A stretch of 64,000 bases of DNA from Hymenobacter negativus. Its GTDB lineage: Bacteria > Bacteroidota > Bacteroidia > Cytophagales > Hymenobacteraceae. The number at the start of each line of letters is the position of its first letter. Position 1 is the stretch's first letter. The DNA is taken from assembly GCF_017571495.1 (NCBI RefSeq), contig NZ_JAGETZ010000003.1, forward strand, positions 434,001 to 498,000. Reading direction: 5' to 3'. The notes below the pieces were generated by a model, which did not search any database, had not been told where the DNA came from, and saw only the letters and a program-made list of their open reading frames with translations. Of this stretch, positions 1-9,031 are shown one piece after another. Both the position numbers and the translations under genes were made by a program.

Positions 1-2152
1 CCAAATCGGGCCGGGTACTGTTGTTATAGGCCACATTCAGCACCGGTGCGAAACCGCTCGTGGCCAGGTCGGTTACCGCCGTTGTGGCCACCGGCGAACT
101 GTAGTGCCGGTAGCCCAGGCCGGCATTCATCGAAGGGTCGATGTAGCGCTGCACCAGCGCCGTATTGCCTTGCACCGTGCCCGTGCTGCTGTTTACCACC
201 AGGGCCGTACCCGTGGCGCTGGAAGGCAGAGTCAGCGTCTGGCCATTCAGTACCAGGTTGCCGGCGGCGCCCACCGTGAGCACCTGCATCACGGTTTCGG
301 GGCCGTTCAGGGTCACCGCGTTGGCATTGGTGGTGCTGAGGTTGCGCACCTGCGTCGGCAGGGCCGCACCGGTTACTTGCGCAGCCGTACCGTTGTAGAT
401 GTAGCTGGCGTCGTTGCTGAAGCTGCGGGTGCCCGTAAGCCGTACGGAACCCACATTGCCCGTCAGCTCGATGCCAGCTGGGTCGCAGATGCCGAGCGTG
501 CCGCCCGCTTCCAACACAAAGTTGCCGGTCCCCGTCAAGGGCTGACAAGCCGTGAGCAGTGTGCCGCCATTCTGAATCGTTAGAGTTCCCATTACCGTCA
601 GGGTGCCGGTGAGTGTGCCAATACCCGCGCCGCCGGTGGCCGGGCCCGTTACGGTTACGTTGCCGTAGGTGCCGCTCACGTTTTGTGGCGTGCTCACCAC
701 GAGGTCGGGCAAGGCCACGAGCTGATTGAGACGCACGCTGACTGAGGCGCTGGCAAAGTTGGCGGCCAGAAAATCCAGGTCGCCGTCGTTGTCTACATCG
801 GCGGTGGCAATTCCATTTGGGTTGGTGCCGGTCAGTACCGTACTGCTGGTGCCAAATACGCCGGTACCATCGTTCAGGCGAACGGTGAGGTTATTGGAGT
901 TAAAGTTCACCACCGACATGTCCAAGTCGCCATCGCCGTCCAGGTCGGCGGCAGAAATACTGCTGGGGCCATTGCCGGTTGGGTATTCGGCCCCGCCAGC
1001 AAAAACGCCGCTGCCGTTGTTGAAGCGCACGCTGGCGTTGCTGCTGCCGTAATTAGCGCTCATTATATCCAGGTCGCCGTCGCCATCGAGGTCACCCAGC
1101 GACACCCAGCGTGGCTGATTGGCCAGCACTGGGTCTGAGCCTCCGCTGAAAACGCCGTTTCCGTTGTTCAGGCGTACGCTTACCGTGGTGCTACCTACTC
1201 CCCAGTTAGCCGTTAGTAGGTCGAAGTCGCCGTCACCGTCAACATCGCCGGTTTGAATATTGAAGGGAAGCGTGCCCACGCTGATGGTTGAGCCCGCGCT
1301 GAAGATGCCTGCCCCATTGTTCAGGCGTACTATCACGTTGTTGCTGGCACCATTAGCAACCAGAAAATCCAGGTCACCATCACCATCAACATCGGCCGTG
1401 GTGACACTTTGTGGCTGGCTACCCACCACGTAGTCGGCGCTGCCAGTAAAAATGCCACTGCCATTGTTGAAGCGCACGCTCACAGAATTGGCATTGTAAT
1501 TAGCGGTCAGCAAGTCCAGGTCACCATCGTTGTCGACATCAGCGGTGGCTACACTGCGGGGCTGGCTGCCTACGCTCGGGTTTGAGCCCCCGCCAAAGGT
1601 TCCGCTGCCGTTGTTCAACCGCACACTGACTGAAGCACCGCTGAAAGTTGGTGAAAGCAGGTCGAGGTCGCCGTCGTTGTCCACATCAGCTACCGCTACG
1701 TTGTATGGACTGCTGCCCACGCTTGGGTCCGAGCCACCGCTGAAGGTTCCGTAGCCTCCCGTAGCGGCGGCCGTGAACTGAAACAGCTGCGGCATTGCCA
1801 GTGCTCAATTGGTGCTTTGAGCGGCCGTAGTCACGCTCACTCTTACCGTTTCGCCCGGCCGAAAATCAAGCGATGGAGAAAACGTTAGGGCATCGTTATT
1901 TAACGTAACGGTGCCACTGTTGCCCGACCGCAAGCCGCCGCGCTGACTGCTGAAAACCTTAAGAGCCGCCGTGGAGCCTGCGGTCAGGCTCTGACTAAAC
2001 TGCACTGTAACGGGGCTGGTGCGAACAACGCTGCTCCGGTTAGCCGCTGGCGTTATGGCGCTGATAATGGGCTGGGCCTGGGCTGAAGTGGCTAACAAAC
2101 TAATCAGGGCCGCAGCAAGACCAAACCCAATAGGGTAGAGGTTTATTCTCAT
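1..2152 (-). pseudogene. FG-GAP/VCBS-repeat secreted surface protein, interrupted by an in-frame TGA; continues past the window edge
   Basis: The first 115 codons (2152-1808) give a signal peptide ending near AQA and an SbsA-type Ig-like domain, then stop at TGA 1807-1805. The same frame is fully open from there to base 1 (checked codon by codon) and encodes the expected continuation. That is seven FG-GAP/VCBS repeats with D-x-D-x-D-G-D-type calcium motifs about every 147-153 bases (near 1675, 1520, 1375, 1225, 1075, 930 and 780), then a Gly/Thr-rich beta-strand region running off the window. T9SS-exported Bacteroidota adhesins usually end in a sorting domain, which here would lie outside the window. 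The TGA sits in the linker between the Ig domain and the first repeat, where a Gly (GGA) codon would fit. It could be a recent nonsense mutation, a base-call error or, less likely, readthrough. Restarting at ATG 1795 would lack a signal peptide. Confidence 0.85.
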
Positions 2153-2209
2153 GAAAAAGAAAGGGAAGAATTAAAATAATGTAAGGTAGCAGGCGGCCTT
2201 AATATATAA

Positions 2210-3538
2210 TTACTGCAGCGCAGCTGCAATGCTTGCCAGCTCGCCCGCCAATCCGCGCCGCGAGTAGCGCGAGTGGCTCACCGCTGGCAAATCCAGGTTA
2301 GGATTGCTACGCCATTGTATTGCCAGGGCGTCCAGCGTTTGCTGCATCAGGGCCGTGTCGGCGTAGGGCAGGGCCTGGCCCGCGCCGCACTCCTGGAGCA
2401 GGTTGTCGGCATCGGAGCCGGCCGGGCCCACGCAGAGAATGGGCTTATTGGCCGCCAGGTACTCGAATACCTTGCCCGGCAGAATGCCGAAGTTGCGCGG
2501 CACATCCGGAATAGCCATCAGCAGCACCGACGATTCCAGCAGGTATTCCACCGACTTGTCGTGCGGCACGAAGGCAATGAATTCGGTGATGGGCAGCAGG
2601 CCCGCCTGTTCAATCTGTCCACGCAGCTGCGCCGAAACCTGGCCCACAAACCGCAGCCGGAAGGGCACCTCGGGGTGAGCGGCGGCACAGGTGGTCACCG
2701 CTTTCAGCAGGTTGTCAATGTGATACAGCTCCGTGATGGTGCCGGTGTGCGTGATGCGCAGGCAGTCGGCAGGAGGACAGGAAGCGCCTTTGAAATCAGA
2801 CTCATCATACCCATTCGGCAGCACATGAAATTTGGCGGATGGCAGCTCCGGCAGCTTGGCCAGAAACAGGCGCTTGGTTTCGGGCGAAGTCACCAGTACA
2901 GCGTCGGCCTGGGTGAGCACTTGGCACTCGTAGCGCGCATCGAGCCAGGAGGCCAAAGGCGTGTGGTGCAGGTCTTTGTAGTAATAGATGTCCGTCCAGG
3001 GGTCGCGCATGTCGGCCAGCCAGCGCAGGCCGTGGCGTTTCTTCAGCTCCAGGCCGATGAGCTGGGTGGAATGCGGCGGCGAGGAGGTGAGCACGGCGTC
3101 GAACTGCTCGCCGGCGGCCAGCAGCTTTTCCACGGCGGCCAGGGCGTGGCGGTTCCAGCCCCGGCGCGGGTCCGGGATGAACAAATTGCCGCGCACGAAG
3201 CGCAAGGCCTTCTGCATCAGGCCGGGTTTGCCTTCGTTGGCGAAGCCGCCGTAGGGCACAGCGCGGCCCGTTAGCTTCTTGTAGCTCTCAAATGGCTCCG
3301 AAGTCTTCGTGCGAATGACCCGTACACCTGCCGGAACTTCCGCCTGCAGGCTCTCATCGCGCACCGGGTAAGTGCCTTGGTCGGCGTCCACGGTTATCAC
3401 CGTGGGCTCCACGTTGAAATGCCCAAGGTGCTTCACAAATTTCAGGCAGCGCTGCACGCCGGCTCCGCCCGAAGGTGGCCAATAGTAGGTGATAACAAGC
3501 AGACGCAGTGGGCGGGAGAGGGGCACGGGCACGGGCAA
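2210..3538 (-). CDS. Glycosyltransferase, GT4-like (GT-B fold)
   Basis: About 442 residues. The N-terminus has the strand plus glycine-rich loop typical of GT-B enzymes (YYWPPSGGAGVQR). A 'DMRDPW' segment follows in the middle, and the C-terminal donor-binding half carries 'PNGYDESDF' and 'GKVFEYLAANKP', the E-x7-E-like nucleotide-sugar site. It probably transfers a sugar during cell-surface polysaccharide or glycoprotein glycan synthesis; donor and acceptor cannot be read. No ATG is available at the start: the frame opens with TTG at 3538 followed by GTG at 3532 and 3526, so the exact start is uncertain. It is divergent from ffh, sharing a 144-bp upstream region. Confidence 0.85.
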   Translation of the reverse strand: MPVPVPLSRPLRLLVITYYWPPSGGAGVQRCLKFVKHLGHFNVEPTVITVDADQGTYPVRDESLQAEVPAGVRVIRTKTSEPFESYKKLTGRAVPYGGFANEGKPGLMQKALRFVRGNLFIPDPRRGWNRHALAAVEKLLAAGEQFDAVLTSSPPHSTQLIGLELKKRHGLRWLADMRDPWTDIYYYKDLHHTPLASWLDARYECQVLTQADAVLVTSPETKRLFLAKLPELPSAKFHVLPNGYDESDFKGASCPPADCLRITHTGTITELYHIDNLLKAVTTCAAAHPEVPFRLRFVGQVSAQLRGQIEQAGLLPITEFIAFVPHDKSVEYLLESSVLLMAIPDVPRNFGILPGKVFEYLAANKPILCVGPAGSDADNLLQECGAGQALPYADTALMQQTLDALAIQWRSNPNLDLPAVSHSRYSRRGLAGELASIAAALQ

Positions 3539-3682
3539 CAGAAAGCGGGCCGCGAAGGTACGCCCTTTGCCGGTTTTTGGCCTTTTGTGGTTACTTTTGG
3601 GGTTCAGTTTCAGCCTGATTCCCGGGGCTTGCCCCGCAGCAAATCAGCTTCATCCGTTCAATCAGCGCTAAATCAGCGATTC

Positions 3683-5047
3683 ATGTTCGATAATCTCTCC
3701 ACCAAGCTCGACCGGGCCCTCAAAACCCTGAAGGGCCAGGGCAGCATCTCGGAAATCAACGTTGCGTCTACCATCAAGGAAATCCGCCGCGCGCTGGTCG
3801 ATGCTGACGTTAACTACAAGGTTGCCAAAGATGTAACCGATAAGATTAAGGACGCCGCCATGGGCCGCGACGTGCTCACGGCCGTGTCGCCGGGCCAGCT
3901 CATGGTCAAAATCGTCTACGATGAGCTCACCGAGCTCATGGGCGGCGAAAAGAAGGACATTGTCATCAAAGGCGACCCGGCCGTGGTGCTGCTTTCGGGC
4001 CTGCAAGGCTCGGGCAAAACCACGTTTGCCGGCAAGCTGGCCAGCTTTATCAAGAAGCAGGGGCGCAATGTGCTGTTGGTGGCTTGCGACGTGTACCGCC
4101 CGGCCGCTATCGACCAGCTGAAGGTGCTCGGCGAGCAAATCGGCGTGGAAGTGTACTCGGAAACCGAGAACAAGAACCCGGTTGAAATCTCGCGCAACGC
4201 CATCGACTACGCCAAGAAAAACGGCAAGAAGGTGGTCATCATCGACACTGCCGGCCGTCTGGCTGTGGATGAGCAGATGATGCGCGAGATTGAGGCCGTG
4301 AAGTCGGCCATCAATCCCAGCGAAACGCTGTTCGTGGTGGACTCCATGACCGGCCAGGATGCTGTGAACACCGCCAAAACCTTTAACGACCGCCTGAATT
4401 TCGACGGCGTGGTGCTCACCAAGCTCGACGGCGACTCGCGCGGTGGCGCAGCCCTCAGCATCCGCTCGGTGGTGGAAAAGCCCATCAAGTTCATCTCGAC
4501 CGGCGAGAAGATGGACGCGCTCGACCTGTTTTATCCCGACCGCATGGCCCAGCGCATCCTGGGCATGGGCGACGTGATTTCGCTGGTAGAACGTGCGCAG
4601 CAGCAGTTTGATGAGGACGAAGCCAAGCGTATCAATGCCAAGATTCGGAAGAATCAGTTTAACTTCGACGACTTCCTCTCGCAGCTGGAGCAAATCAAGA
4701 AGATGGGCAACATCAAGGACCTGATGGGCATGATTCCGGGGATGAGCAAGGCCATGAAGGACGTTGAAATCGACGACGACGCCTTCAAGCCGGTTGAAGC
4801 CATCATCAAGAGCATGACCAAGCAGGAGCGGGCCAACCCGGACATCATTAACGGTTCGCGCAAGAAGCGCCTGGCCAAAGGTTCGGGCACGGACATCCAG
4901 CAGGTGAATGCGCTGATGAAGCAGTTTGAAGACATGCGCAAAATGATGCGCACCATGAACAAGCTCAGCCAGACCAAAGGCGGTATGGCTCAAATGCAGA
5001 AAATGATGGGCGGCATGAAAGGCGGCCCCGGTGGCATGATGCGCTAA
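3683..5047 (+). CDS. ffh: Signal recognition particle protein Ffh (SRP54 GTPase)
   Basis: 454 residues, normal for Ffh. It binds signal peptides on ribosome-nascent chains and, with 4.5S RNA and FtsY, targets them to the inner membrane. Visible parts are the N domain (1-90), the G domain with P-loop GLQGSGKTT (106-114), DTAGR and TKLDGD, and a methionine-rich M domain ending in a Met/Gly-rich tail (GGMKGGPGGMMR). The basic RKKRLAKGSG stretch matches the SRP-RNA-binding helix-turn-helix. ATG 3683 gives the conserved N-terminus MFDNLSTKLDRAL; the frame is open further upstream but that part is non-homologous. Followed by a strong hairpin terminator. Confidence 0.98.
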   Translation: MFDNLSTKLDRALKTLKGQGSISEINVASTIKEIRRALVDADVNYKVAKDVTDKIKDAAMGRDVLTAVSPGQLMVKIVYDELTELMGGEKKDIVIKGDPAVVLLSGLQGSGKTTFAGKLASFIKKQGRNVLLVACDVYRPAAIDQLKVLGEQIGVEVYSETENKNPVEISRNAIDYAKKNGKKVVIIDTAGRLAVDEQMMREIEAVKSAINPSETLFVVDSMTGQDAVNTAKTFNDRLNFDGVVLTKLDGDSRGGAALSIRSVVEKPIKFISTGEKMDALDLFYPDRMAQRILGMGDVISLVERAQQQFDEDEAKRINAKIRKNQFNFDDFLSQLEQIKKMGNIKDLMGMIPGMSKAMKDVEIDDDAFKPVEAIIKSMTKQERANPDIINGSRKKRLAKGSGTDIQQVNALMKQFEDMRKMMRTMNKLSQTKGGMAQMQKMMGGMKGGPGGMMR

Positions 5048-5061
5048 GTCGCGTCGGCACT

Positions 5062-5110
5062 GAAACGAAAGAAGCGTCCGCACTTCATGTGTGGGCGCTT
5101 CTTTCGTTTC
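5062..5110 (+). terminator. Hairpin terminator after ffh
   Basis: A perfect 15-base inverted repeat (5062-5076 with 5096-5110), extended inward by partly paired bases around a TTCAT loop. It starts 15 bases after the ffh stop. It is not followed by a long T run, so termination is inferred from position and stability. Confidence 0.7.
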
Positions 5111-5270
5111 GGTAAATTATGGATGATGAAAATGAAATTGATTTTTTGCCTGAATCAGTAAGCTTTACGGAGGAATGTTGAGAATATTTATTGTGCTGGG
5201 AATCTTTTGGTTCAATTGTTGTTAGCCTCATCGTGAAAGAATAGTTTTTTAAGGTGTTTTGGTATGGAAA
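5111..5270 (+). other. AT-rich stretch between two terminators; two tiny overlapping ORFs or a small RNA
   Basis: No recognised gene. The stretch is clearly more AT-rich than its neighbours. It has ATG 5119 opening a 20-codon ORF (MDDENEIDFLPESVSFTEEC), whose end contains GGAGG and overlaps ATG 5175. That ATG opens a 16-codon hydrophobic ORF (MLRIFIVLGIFWFNCC, stop 5223-5225). A factor-independent terminator follows at 5271. The arrangement would fit a short coupled transcript or an sRNA, but such short ORFs can occur by chance. Confidence 0.25.
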
Positions 5271-5301
5271 GAGGCGTCCCCTTGGGGCGCCCCTTTTTTT
5301 T
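5271..5301 (+). terminator. Rho-independent terminator
   Basis: GC-rich hairpin (GGCGTCCCC-TT-GGGGCGCC) followed directly by eight T residues on the plus strand. It lies 115 bases before the cytochrome b start, so it ends a transcript arising after the ffh terminator or serves as a second ffh terminator. Confidence 0.75.
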
Positions 5302-5415
5302 ATGCCTTTGCAAGCGGCGCCTGTAAGGAATTCGGAATGCGGGCGTCAGGCTGGGAAAGGTGCGGGCTGCGGTCCGAAGTACCTTGCAGAGGTTTCCCTT
5401 ACATTTTGTGGTTTT

Positions 5416-6141
5416 ATGAAGCAGCTTGTTGAAAAGCACCCGCTGGCTATTCGCTGGTTTCACTGGGTCAACTTCCCGGTTCTTGCCCTGATGATTTGGA
5501 GCGGGATGTGGATTTACTGGGCCAACGACGTGTACCGCCTTGGCTGGGGCAAAACCACGCTGTTTAAGTTCTTCCCGCAGTCGTTCTACGATGCCTTCCA
5601 CCTCGACCACAAGCTGGCGCAGGGCATGAGCTGGCACTTCGTGCTGATGTGGGTATTCTTCCTCAATGGCCTTCTGTACGTGCTCTACACGTTGTTTTCG
5701 GGCGAATGGCGCTACCTACTGCCCACGCGCCACTCGTTTCGGGAAGCCGTGCTGGTGACGCTCCACGACCTGGGCCTGTACAAGAAGCCGCTGCCGGTGC
5801 GCAAGTTCAACGGGGCCCAGCAGATTGCCTACACCAGCGTCATCGTCATGGGCCTGGGGTCGGTGCTGACGGGGCTGGCCATTTACAAGCCGGTGCAGTT
5901 TGGCTGGCTCACGCAGGCGCTGGGCGGCTACGAGTTTGCCCGCATCATCCACTTCGCCCTTACTATTGGCTACGTGCTGTTTTTCATCGTGCACATTGCG
6001 CAGGTGGCACGGGCGGGCTGGAATAATTTACGGGCCATGGTGGCGGGCTTCGAGATAGAGGAAGTCGACCCCGTCACGCACAAAATCACGGCTGGCCCAA
6101 CGTCATTGCCCGCGGCAGATTCTTCCCTCACGTCTAATTAA
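5416..6141 (+). CDS. Cytochrome b561-type membrane subunit, partner of a molybdopterin oxidoreductase
   Basis: 241 residues with four hydrophobic helices. Histidines sit in the helices as expected for b-haem ligation: IRWFHWVNF near the start, HLDHKLAQGMSWHF, and IIHFALTIGYVLFFIVHIAQV in the last helix. It belongs to the Ni/Fe-hydrogenase or thiosulfate-reductase b-type cytochrome group. It probably carries electrons between the quinone pool and the periplasmic molybdoenzyme encoded 14 bases downstream. ATG 5416 was chosen because it gives MKQLVEKHPLAIRWFHW; the open frame before it crosses the terminator and is not protein-like. The direction of electron flow is not known. Confidence 0.85.
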   Translation: MKQLVEKHPLAIRWFHWVNFPVLALMIWSGMWIYWANDVYRLGWGKTTLFKFFPQSFYDAFHLDHKLAQGMSWHFVLMWVFFLNGLLYVLYTLFSGEWRYLLPTRHSFREAVLVTLHDLGLYKKPLPVRKFNGAQQIAYTSVIVMGLGSVLTGLAIYKPVQFGWLTQALGGYEFARIIHFALTIGYVLFFIVHIAQVARAGWNNLRAMVAGFEIEEVDPVTHKITAGPTSLPAADSSLTSN

Positions 6142-6155
6142 CTTATCGATTCGGT

Positions 6156-6989
6156 ATGACTGATAATTCCACCGCGCCGGTTCCGGGCGAAAACGCTCCG
6201 GCTAATCCAGAGGCAGAAAAAGCCATGCTGGCGGAAGCCCGCCGCCGCTCGCGCCGCTCGTTTATCACATTGGGGTTGGCTGGGCTGGCGGGCCTTGGCG
6301 GCTGGCGCTGGCTCATTTCGCAGCCCGATGATGCCGGGATTCCGCATCCGCTACGCAAGGTACTTGACGCGAACAGCCGGCTGGCCAGTGCCTACTTTAA
6401 GGAAACGCGTCTCGCGCCGGAGTTTGCCCGCAGCCGGGCCCGGACCCCGCGCAAGAACGGGGCCTACGGCCTCAAAAGTGAGATAGACCCAGTTGCGTGG
6501 CGTATGCGGGTGCAAGGCTATGGCACCGATAAAACCCAGGAGTTCACCTTGGCCGACATCCAAGCGCTGCCCAAAGTGGAGATGGTCACCGAACTAAAGT
6601 GCATTGAAGGCTGGAGCATTGTGGTGCATTGGGCTGGGGCGCGGCTGTCTGATTTCCTGGAGCGCTACCCGCTGGCCACGCGCAGCGGCCGTCCCGCCGA
6701 CCCCCTCAACCCACCCGCCGACCTGGCACCCTACGTGGCCATGCTAACGCCCGATGAGCAATATTATGTGGGCCTCGACATAGCCAGCGCGCTCCATCCG
6801 CAAACCCTGCTGTGCTACGAAATGAACGGCGAACCACTGACCGCCGACCACGGCGCACCGCTCCGGCTCGTCACCCCGCTCAAATACGGCATCAAGCATC
6901 TCAAGCGCATCGGCACCATCACCTTTGCCGATACGCGCCCCAAAGACTTCTGGGCCGAACTGGGCTACGACTGGGACGCGGGGCATTAG
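6156..6989 (+). CDS. Tat-exported molybdopterin-dependent oxidoreductase (sulfite oxidase/YedY fold)
   Basis: 277 residues. A twin-arginine signal, S-R-R-S-F-I (32-37) followed by a hydrophobic stretch, implies folded export with cofactor. The Oxidored_molyb domain contains ELKCIEGW, where Cys149 would be the molybdenum ligand. Later motifs (YVGLDIASALHPQTLL, MNGEPLTADHGAPLRLV, YGIKHLKRI) match this family's pterin pocket. It follows the cytochrome b gene closely, so the two form a membrane-linked redox pair comparable to MsrP/MsrQ or other YedY-like systems. The substrate is unknown. Confidence 0.88.
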   Translation: MTDNSTAPVPGENAPANPEAEKAMLAEARRRSRRSFITLGLAGLAGLGGWRWLISQPDDAGIPHPLRKVLDANSRLASAYFKETRLAPEFARSRARTPRKNGAYGLKSEIDPVAWRMRVQGYGTDKTQEFTLADIQALPKVEMVTELKCIEGWSIVVHWAGARLSDFLERYPLATRSGRPADPLNPPADLAPYVAMLTPDEQYYVGLDIASALHPQTLLCYEMNGEPLTADHGAPLRLVTPLKYGIKHLKRIGTITFADTRPKDFWAELGYDWDAGH

Positions 6990-7037
6990 GTGAGTGAGCA
7001 ACGCATCCAGTAGGCGTTTTGCTCATTCACCTACATT

Positions 7038-7331
7038 TTAATGTATGACCCGCAGCTCGTAGCGTTCGGGGGCACCGTTGGCGGCGGGAACATGCCAGGC
7101 GCCCACGCGGCTTGGGCCGTAGCCCAGGTTAACTTTCACCCACTCGTCGCGGGTGGGCAGCATGGCAATGATTTCCTGTTCCAGTTGGGACAGCTTGCTA
7201 CGGGAGGTGTCGGTGGTTTGGGGGGCGTCAATTTCGGCTCGGCGCAGGCTTTTTTCTGCTTCCAGATAGGTATTTACTTTTTCTTCCAGCGGAATCAGTG
7301 CGGGGTCCAGGTAGTCGAGGTTAGAAGCCAT
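7038..7331 (-). CDS. Conserved hypothetical protein, 97 residues
   Basis: Start ATG 7331 gives MASNLDYLDPALIP. The first part is helical with many charged residues (EEKVNTYLEAEKSLRRAE), and the C-terminal half has the beta-rich segment YGPSRVGAWHVPAA. No signal peptide or membrane segment. The frame is open farther upstream but that extension is Pro-rich, low quality and unlike a protein. I do not recognise the family; it is convergent with the molybdoenzyme gene. Confidence 0.6.
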   Translation of the reverse strand: MASNLDYLDPALIPLEEKVNTYLEAEKSLRRAEIDAPQTTDTSRSKLSQLEQEIIAMLPTRDEWVKVNLGYGPSRVGAWHVPAANGAPERYELRVIH

Positions 7332-7432
7332 AGTAACGGAACAAGCGGAATTTAAAGGAGGAAATAATGGCCAGGAGCCGGGTTTCAGAACGAGGATTGC
7401 CAGGAAAAGATACGGCCTATGGGTGAAGCTCC

Positions 7433-7606
7433 CTAAGGGGCTGGTTGGGACGGAATGGTGGCCGGGCGGTTGCGCTGGCATTTTTCGCCGCAATATTTTA
7501 CCTCGTCCCAATTGGCCCGCCACTTTTTACGGTACTCAAATGGCCGGCCGCAGGTAACGCAGATTTTGGTGGGCAACTGGCCTTTGCGCAGTTTGGCAGG
7601 TAGCAT
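7433..7606 (-). CDS. DUF2256 small zinc-ribbon-like protein, 57 residues
   Basis: Reading from ATG 7606 gives 57 residues with two CxxC-type pairs: ICVTCGRPF near residue 16 and KYCGEKCQR near residue 38. Between them lies the RKKWRANWDEVKYC signature of DUF2256. The four cysteines probably bind one zinc ion. Function is unknown; the family is often found near photolyase/cryptochrome-like or redox genes, which are absent here. The short length makes it easy to overlook. It ends at TAG 7433. Confidence 0.88.
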   Translation of the reverse strand: MLPAKLRKGQLPTKICVTCGRPFEYRKKWRANWDEVKYCGEKCQRNRPATIPSQPAP

Positions 7607-7743
7607 AATGGGCGAGGCGAAGAGGGATTTTCATTCCAAACGGCCTGCCTACGCACGAAGTTTTGGGTAATTTCGGCCGCCGCCCCGTAAACCGTCGCAC
7701 CGTTGGCCGTTCTGGTCCGGCCAATCAAGTCCACCTCCTTCCC

Positions 7744-8478
7744 ATGACGACAACCACCGCGCCCGATATCCTGGGTCAAGCCATTCTGGATTACCACCAC
7801 GGCAACGAGAAAGCTACCGTTACGGTGCACTGCAACGTGGCCGACGACGAGCCCCTGCCCGCGTCCTACTTCTTCCGCACCCTGCTCCAAATGCCGGAAT
7901 TGGAGCGGCAGGCCCTTGACGAGACCCGGGGCCGTGTGCTCGACCTCGGGGCCGGGGCGGGCTGCCACTCGCTGGAGCTGCAAAGCCGCGGCTTTGAGGT
8001 GAAAGCCGTGGATGTATCGGCCGGCGCGGTACAGGTGATGACCGAGCGTGGCGTGCACACCGTTGCGCGTCATGATTTATTTGCCGCCCGCCCTGCTACC
8101 GAGCTGCCCTACGACACCATTCTGCTGCTCATGAATGGCCTGGGCCTGACCGGTACCCTCGAAGGCCTCGATAAATTCCTGGCGCATGCCCGCACCTTAC
8201 TGGCGCCCGATGGCCAGATTCTGGCCACATCTTCTGATGTGCGCTACCTCTACGAGGACGAAGAAGGCGCCCTGATGATTAACCTCAACGGCCCGTACTA
8301 TGGCGAAGTTGAGTACACGCTGAGCTACCAAGGCCAAAACGGCGAGCCGTTCCCGTGGCTGTTTATTGACGCAGCTCTGCTTAGCGACACAGCTGAAACT
8401 GCCGGCTACACGGCCGAGTTCATCGGCGAAGACGACAACGAACAGTACCTTGTCCGGCTGATGCCCCAGGGCGTTTAG
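7744..8478 (+). CDS. Class I SAM-dependent methyltransferase
   Basis: 244 residues. Motif I VLDLGAGAG (65-73) binds S-adenosylmethionine, and the acidic end of the next strand (VKAVDVS) fits ribose binding. A DTILLLMNGLGL segment and a post-motif III segment (LLAPDGQILATSSD) complete a Rossmann methyltransferase. ATG 7744 starts MTTTTAPDIL; the upstream in-frame sequence overlaps the opposite-strand DUF2256 promoter region. The substrate is not apparent. Confidence 0.85.
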   Translation: MTTTTAPDILGQAILDYHHGNEKATVTVHCNVADDEPLPASYFFRTLLQMPELERQALDETRGRVLDLGAGAGCHSLELQSRGFEVKAVDVSAGAVQVMTERGVHTVARHDLFAARPATELPYDTILLLMNGLGLTGTLEGLDKFLAHARTLLAPDGQILATSSDVRYLYEDEEGALMINLNGPYYGEVEYTLSYQGQNGEPFPWLFIDAALLSDTAETAGYTAEFIGEDDNEQYLVRLMPQGV

Positions 8479-8567
8479 TTGTGAAGGGCTTGTTGTGAGT
8501 TGTCCGAATTTCTGGCATCAGCACTCGAGTCTAGCAACTGACAACTACCAACTGATAACGAATAACT
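8479..8567. repeat. Degenerate short tandem repeats (AACTGAyAACT type)
   Basis: Between the methyltransferase and the thioesterase lies a run of imperfect repeats of CAACTGACAACT/CCAACTGATAAC (clearest at 8533-8566). It resembles the short repetitive filler found between genes in Bacteroidota and cyanobacteria. No gene is seen. Confidence 0.5.
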
Positions 8568-8996
8568 ATGACCAACGCCATTACCTACCGCACCCGCTGG
8601 GCCGACATGGACCCGAACGGCCACATGCGCCACTCCGCTTACGCTGACTACGCCGCCGACCAGCGCGTGGTGCTACTTGCCCAGTGGGGCTTCGACTTGA
8701 AAAGCTTCGCCCAGCTTCGGTTGGGGCCAATTTTATTCCGCGAAGAAACCAAGTTCATCAAAGAAATTCACATCGGCGAAGAAATCCAGGTTGACAGTCA
8801 GCTGGCATCCGTCAGCGAAGATGGCTCGCGCTGGACCATTGTGCACCGCATTTGCAAGGCCGATGGGCGCGTAGCGGCCACCGTTACCGTCGACGGCGCC
8901 TGGCTCGACCTCGACCGCCGCAAGCTGACCGTGCCACCAGCCGAGCTGGTTACCGCTTTCGGCAGCATGCCGCGCTACGAGACTCCGGCAGGCTAG
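8568..8996 (+). CDS. Acyl-CoA thioesterase, 4-hydroxybenzoyl-CoA thioesterase (hot-dog) family
   Basis: 142 residues, typical for the family. The N-terminal signature RWADMDPNGHMRHSAYADY contains the active-site Asp (residue 13-15 region) and His of 4HBT/YbgC enzymes. The remaining strands (IHIGEEIQVDSQLASVSEDGSRW, VAATVTVDGAWLDL) fit a single hot-dog domain. It hydrolyses an acyl-CoA thioester in the cytoplasm; chain preference is unknown. Confidence 0.88.
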   Translation: MTNAITYRTRWADMDPNGHMRHSAYADYAADQRVVLLAQWGFDLKSFAQLRLGPILFREETKFIKEIHIGEEIQVDSQLASVSEDGSRWTIVHRICKADGRVAATVTVDGAWLDLDRRKLTVPPAELVTAFGSMPRYETPAG

Positions 8997-9031
8997 CTGA
9001 GCTGGAAACGTGCTTATACCTTCCACTCCGG

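Noticed and set aside
24..548. 174-residue minus-strand ORF beginning MSALDGDRQ
   Set aside because: It is out of frame with the FG-GAP protein, Arg/His/Pro-rich and without domain features: a shadow of the real frame.
1805..1807. Selenocysteine or recoded TGA in the FG-GAP protein
   Set aside because: No Cys-like context or evident SECIS hairpin directly downstream; a point mutation or base error is simpler.
2273..3274. 333-residue plus-strand ORF over the glycosyltransferase
   Set aside because: Arg/Gly/His-rich antisense product with no domain pattern.
3377..3682. 102-residue N-terminal extension of Ffh
   Set aside because: It covers the 5' part of the opposite-strand glycosyltransferase and has no Ffh homology; ATG 3683 gives the conserved start.
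3668..5083. 471-residue minus-strand ORF over ffh
   Set aside because: His/Leu-rich antisense shadow of a confident ffh gene.
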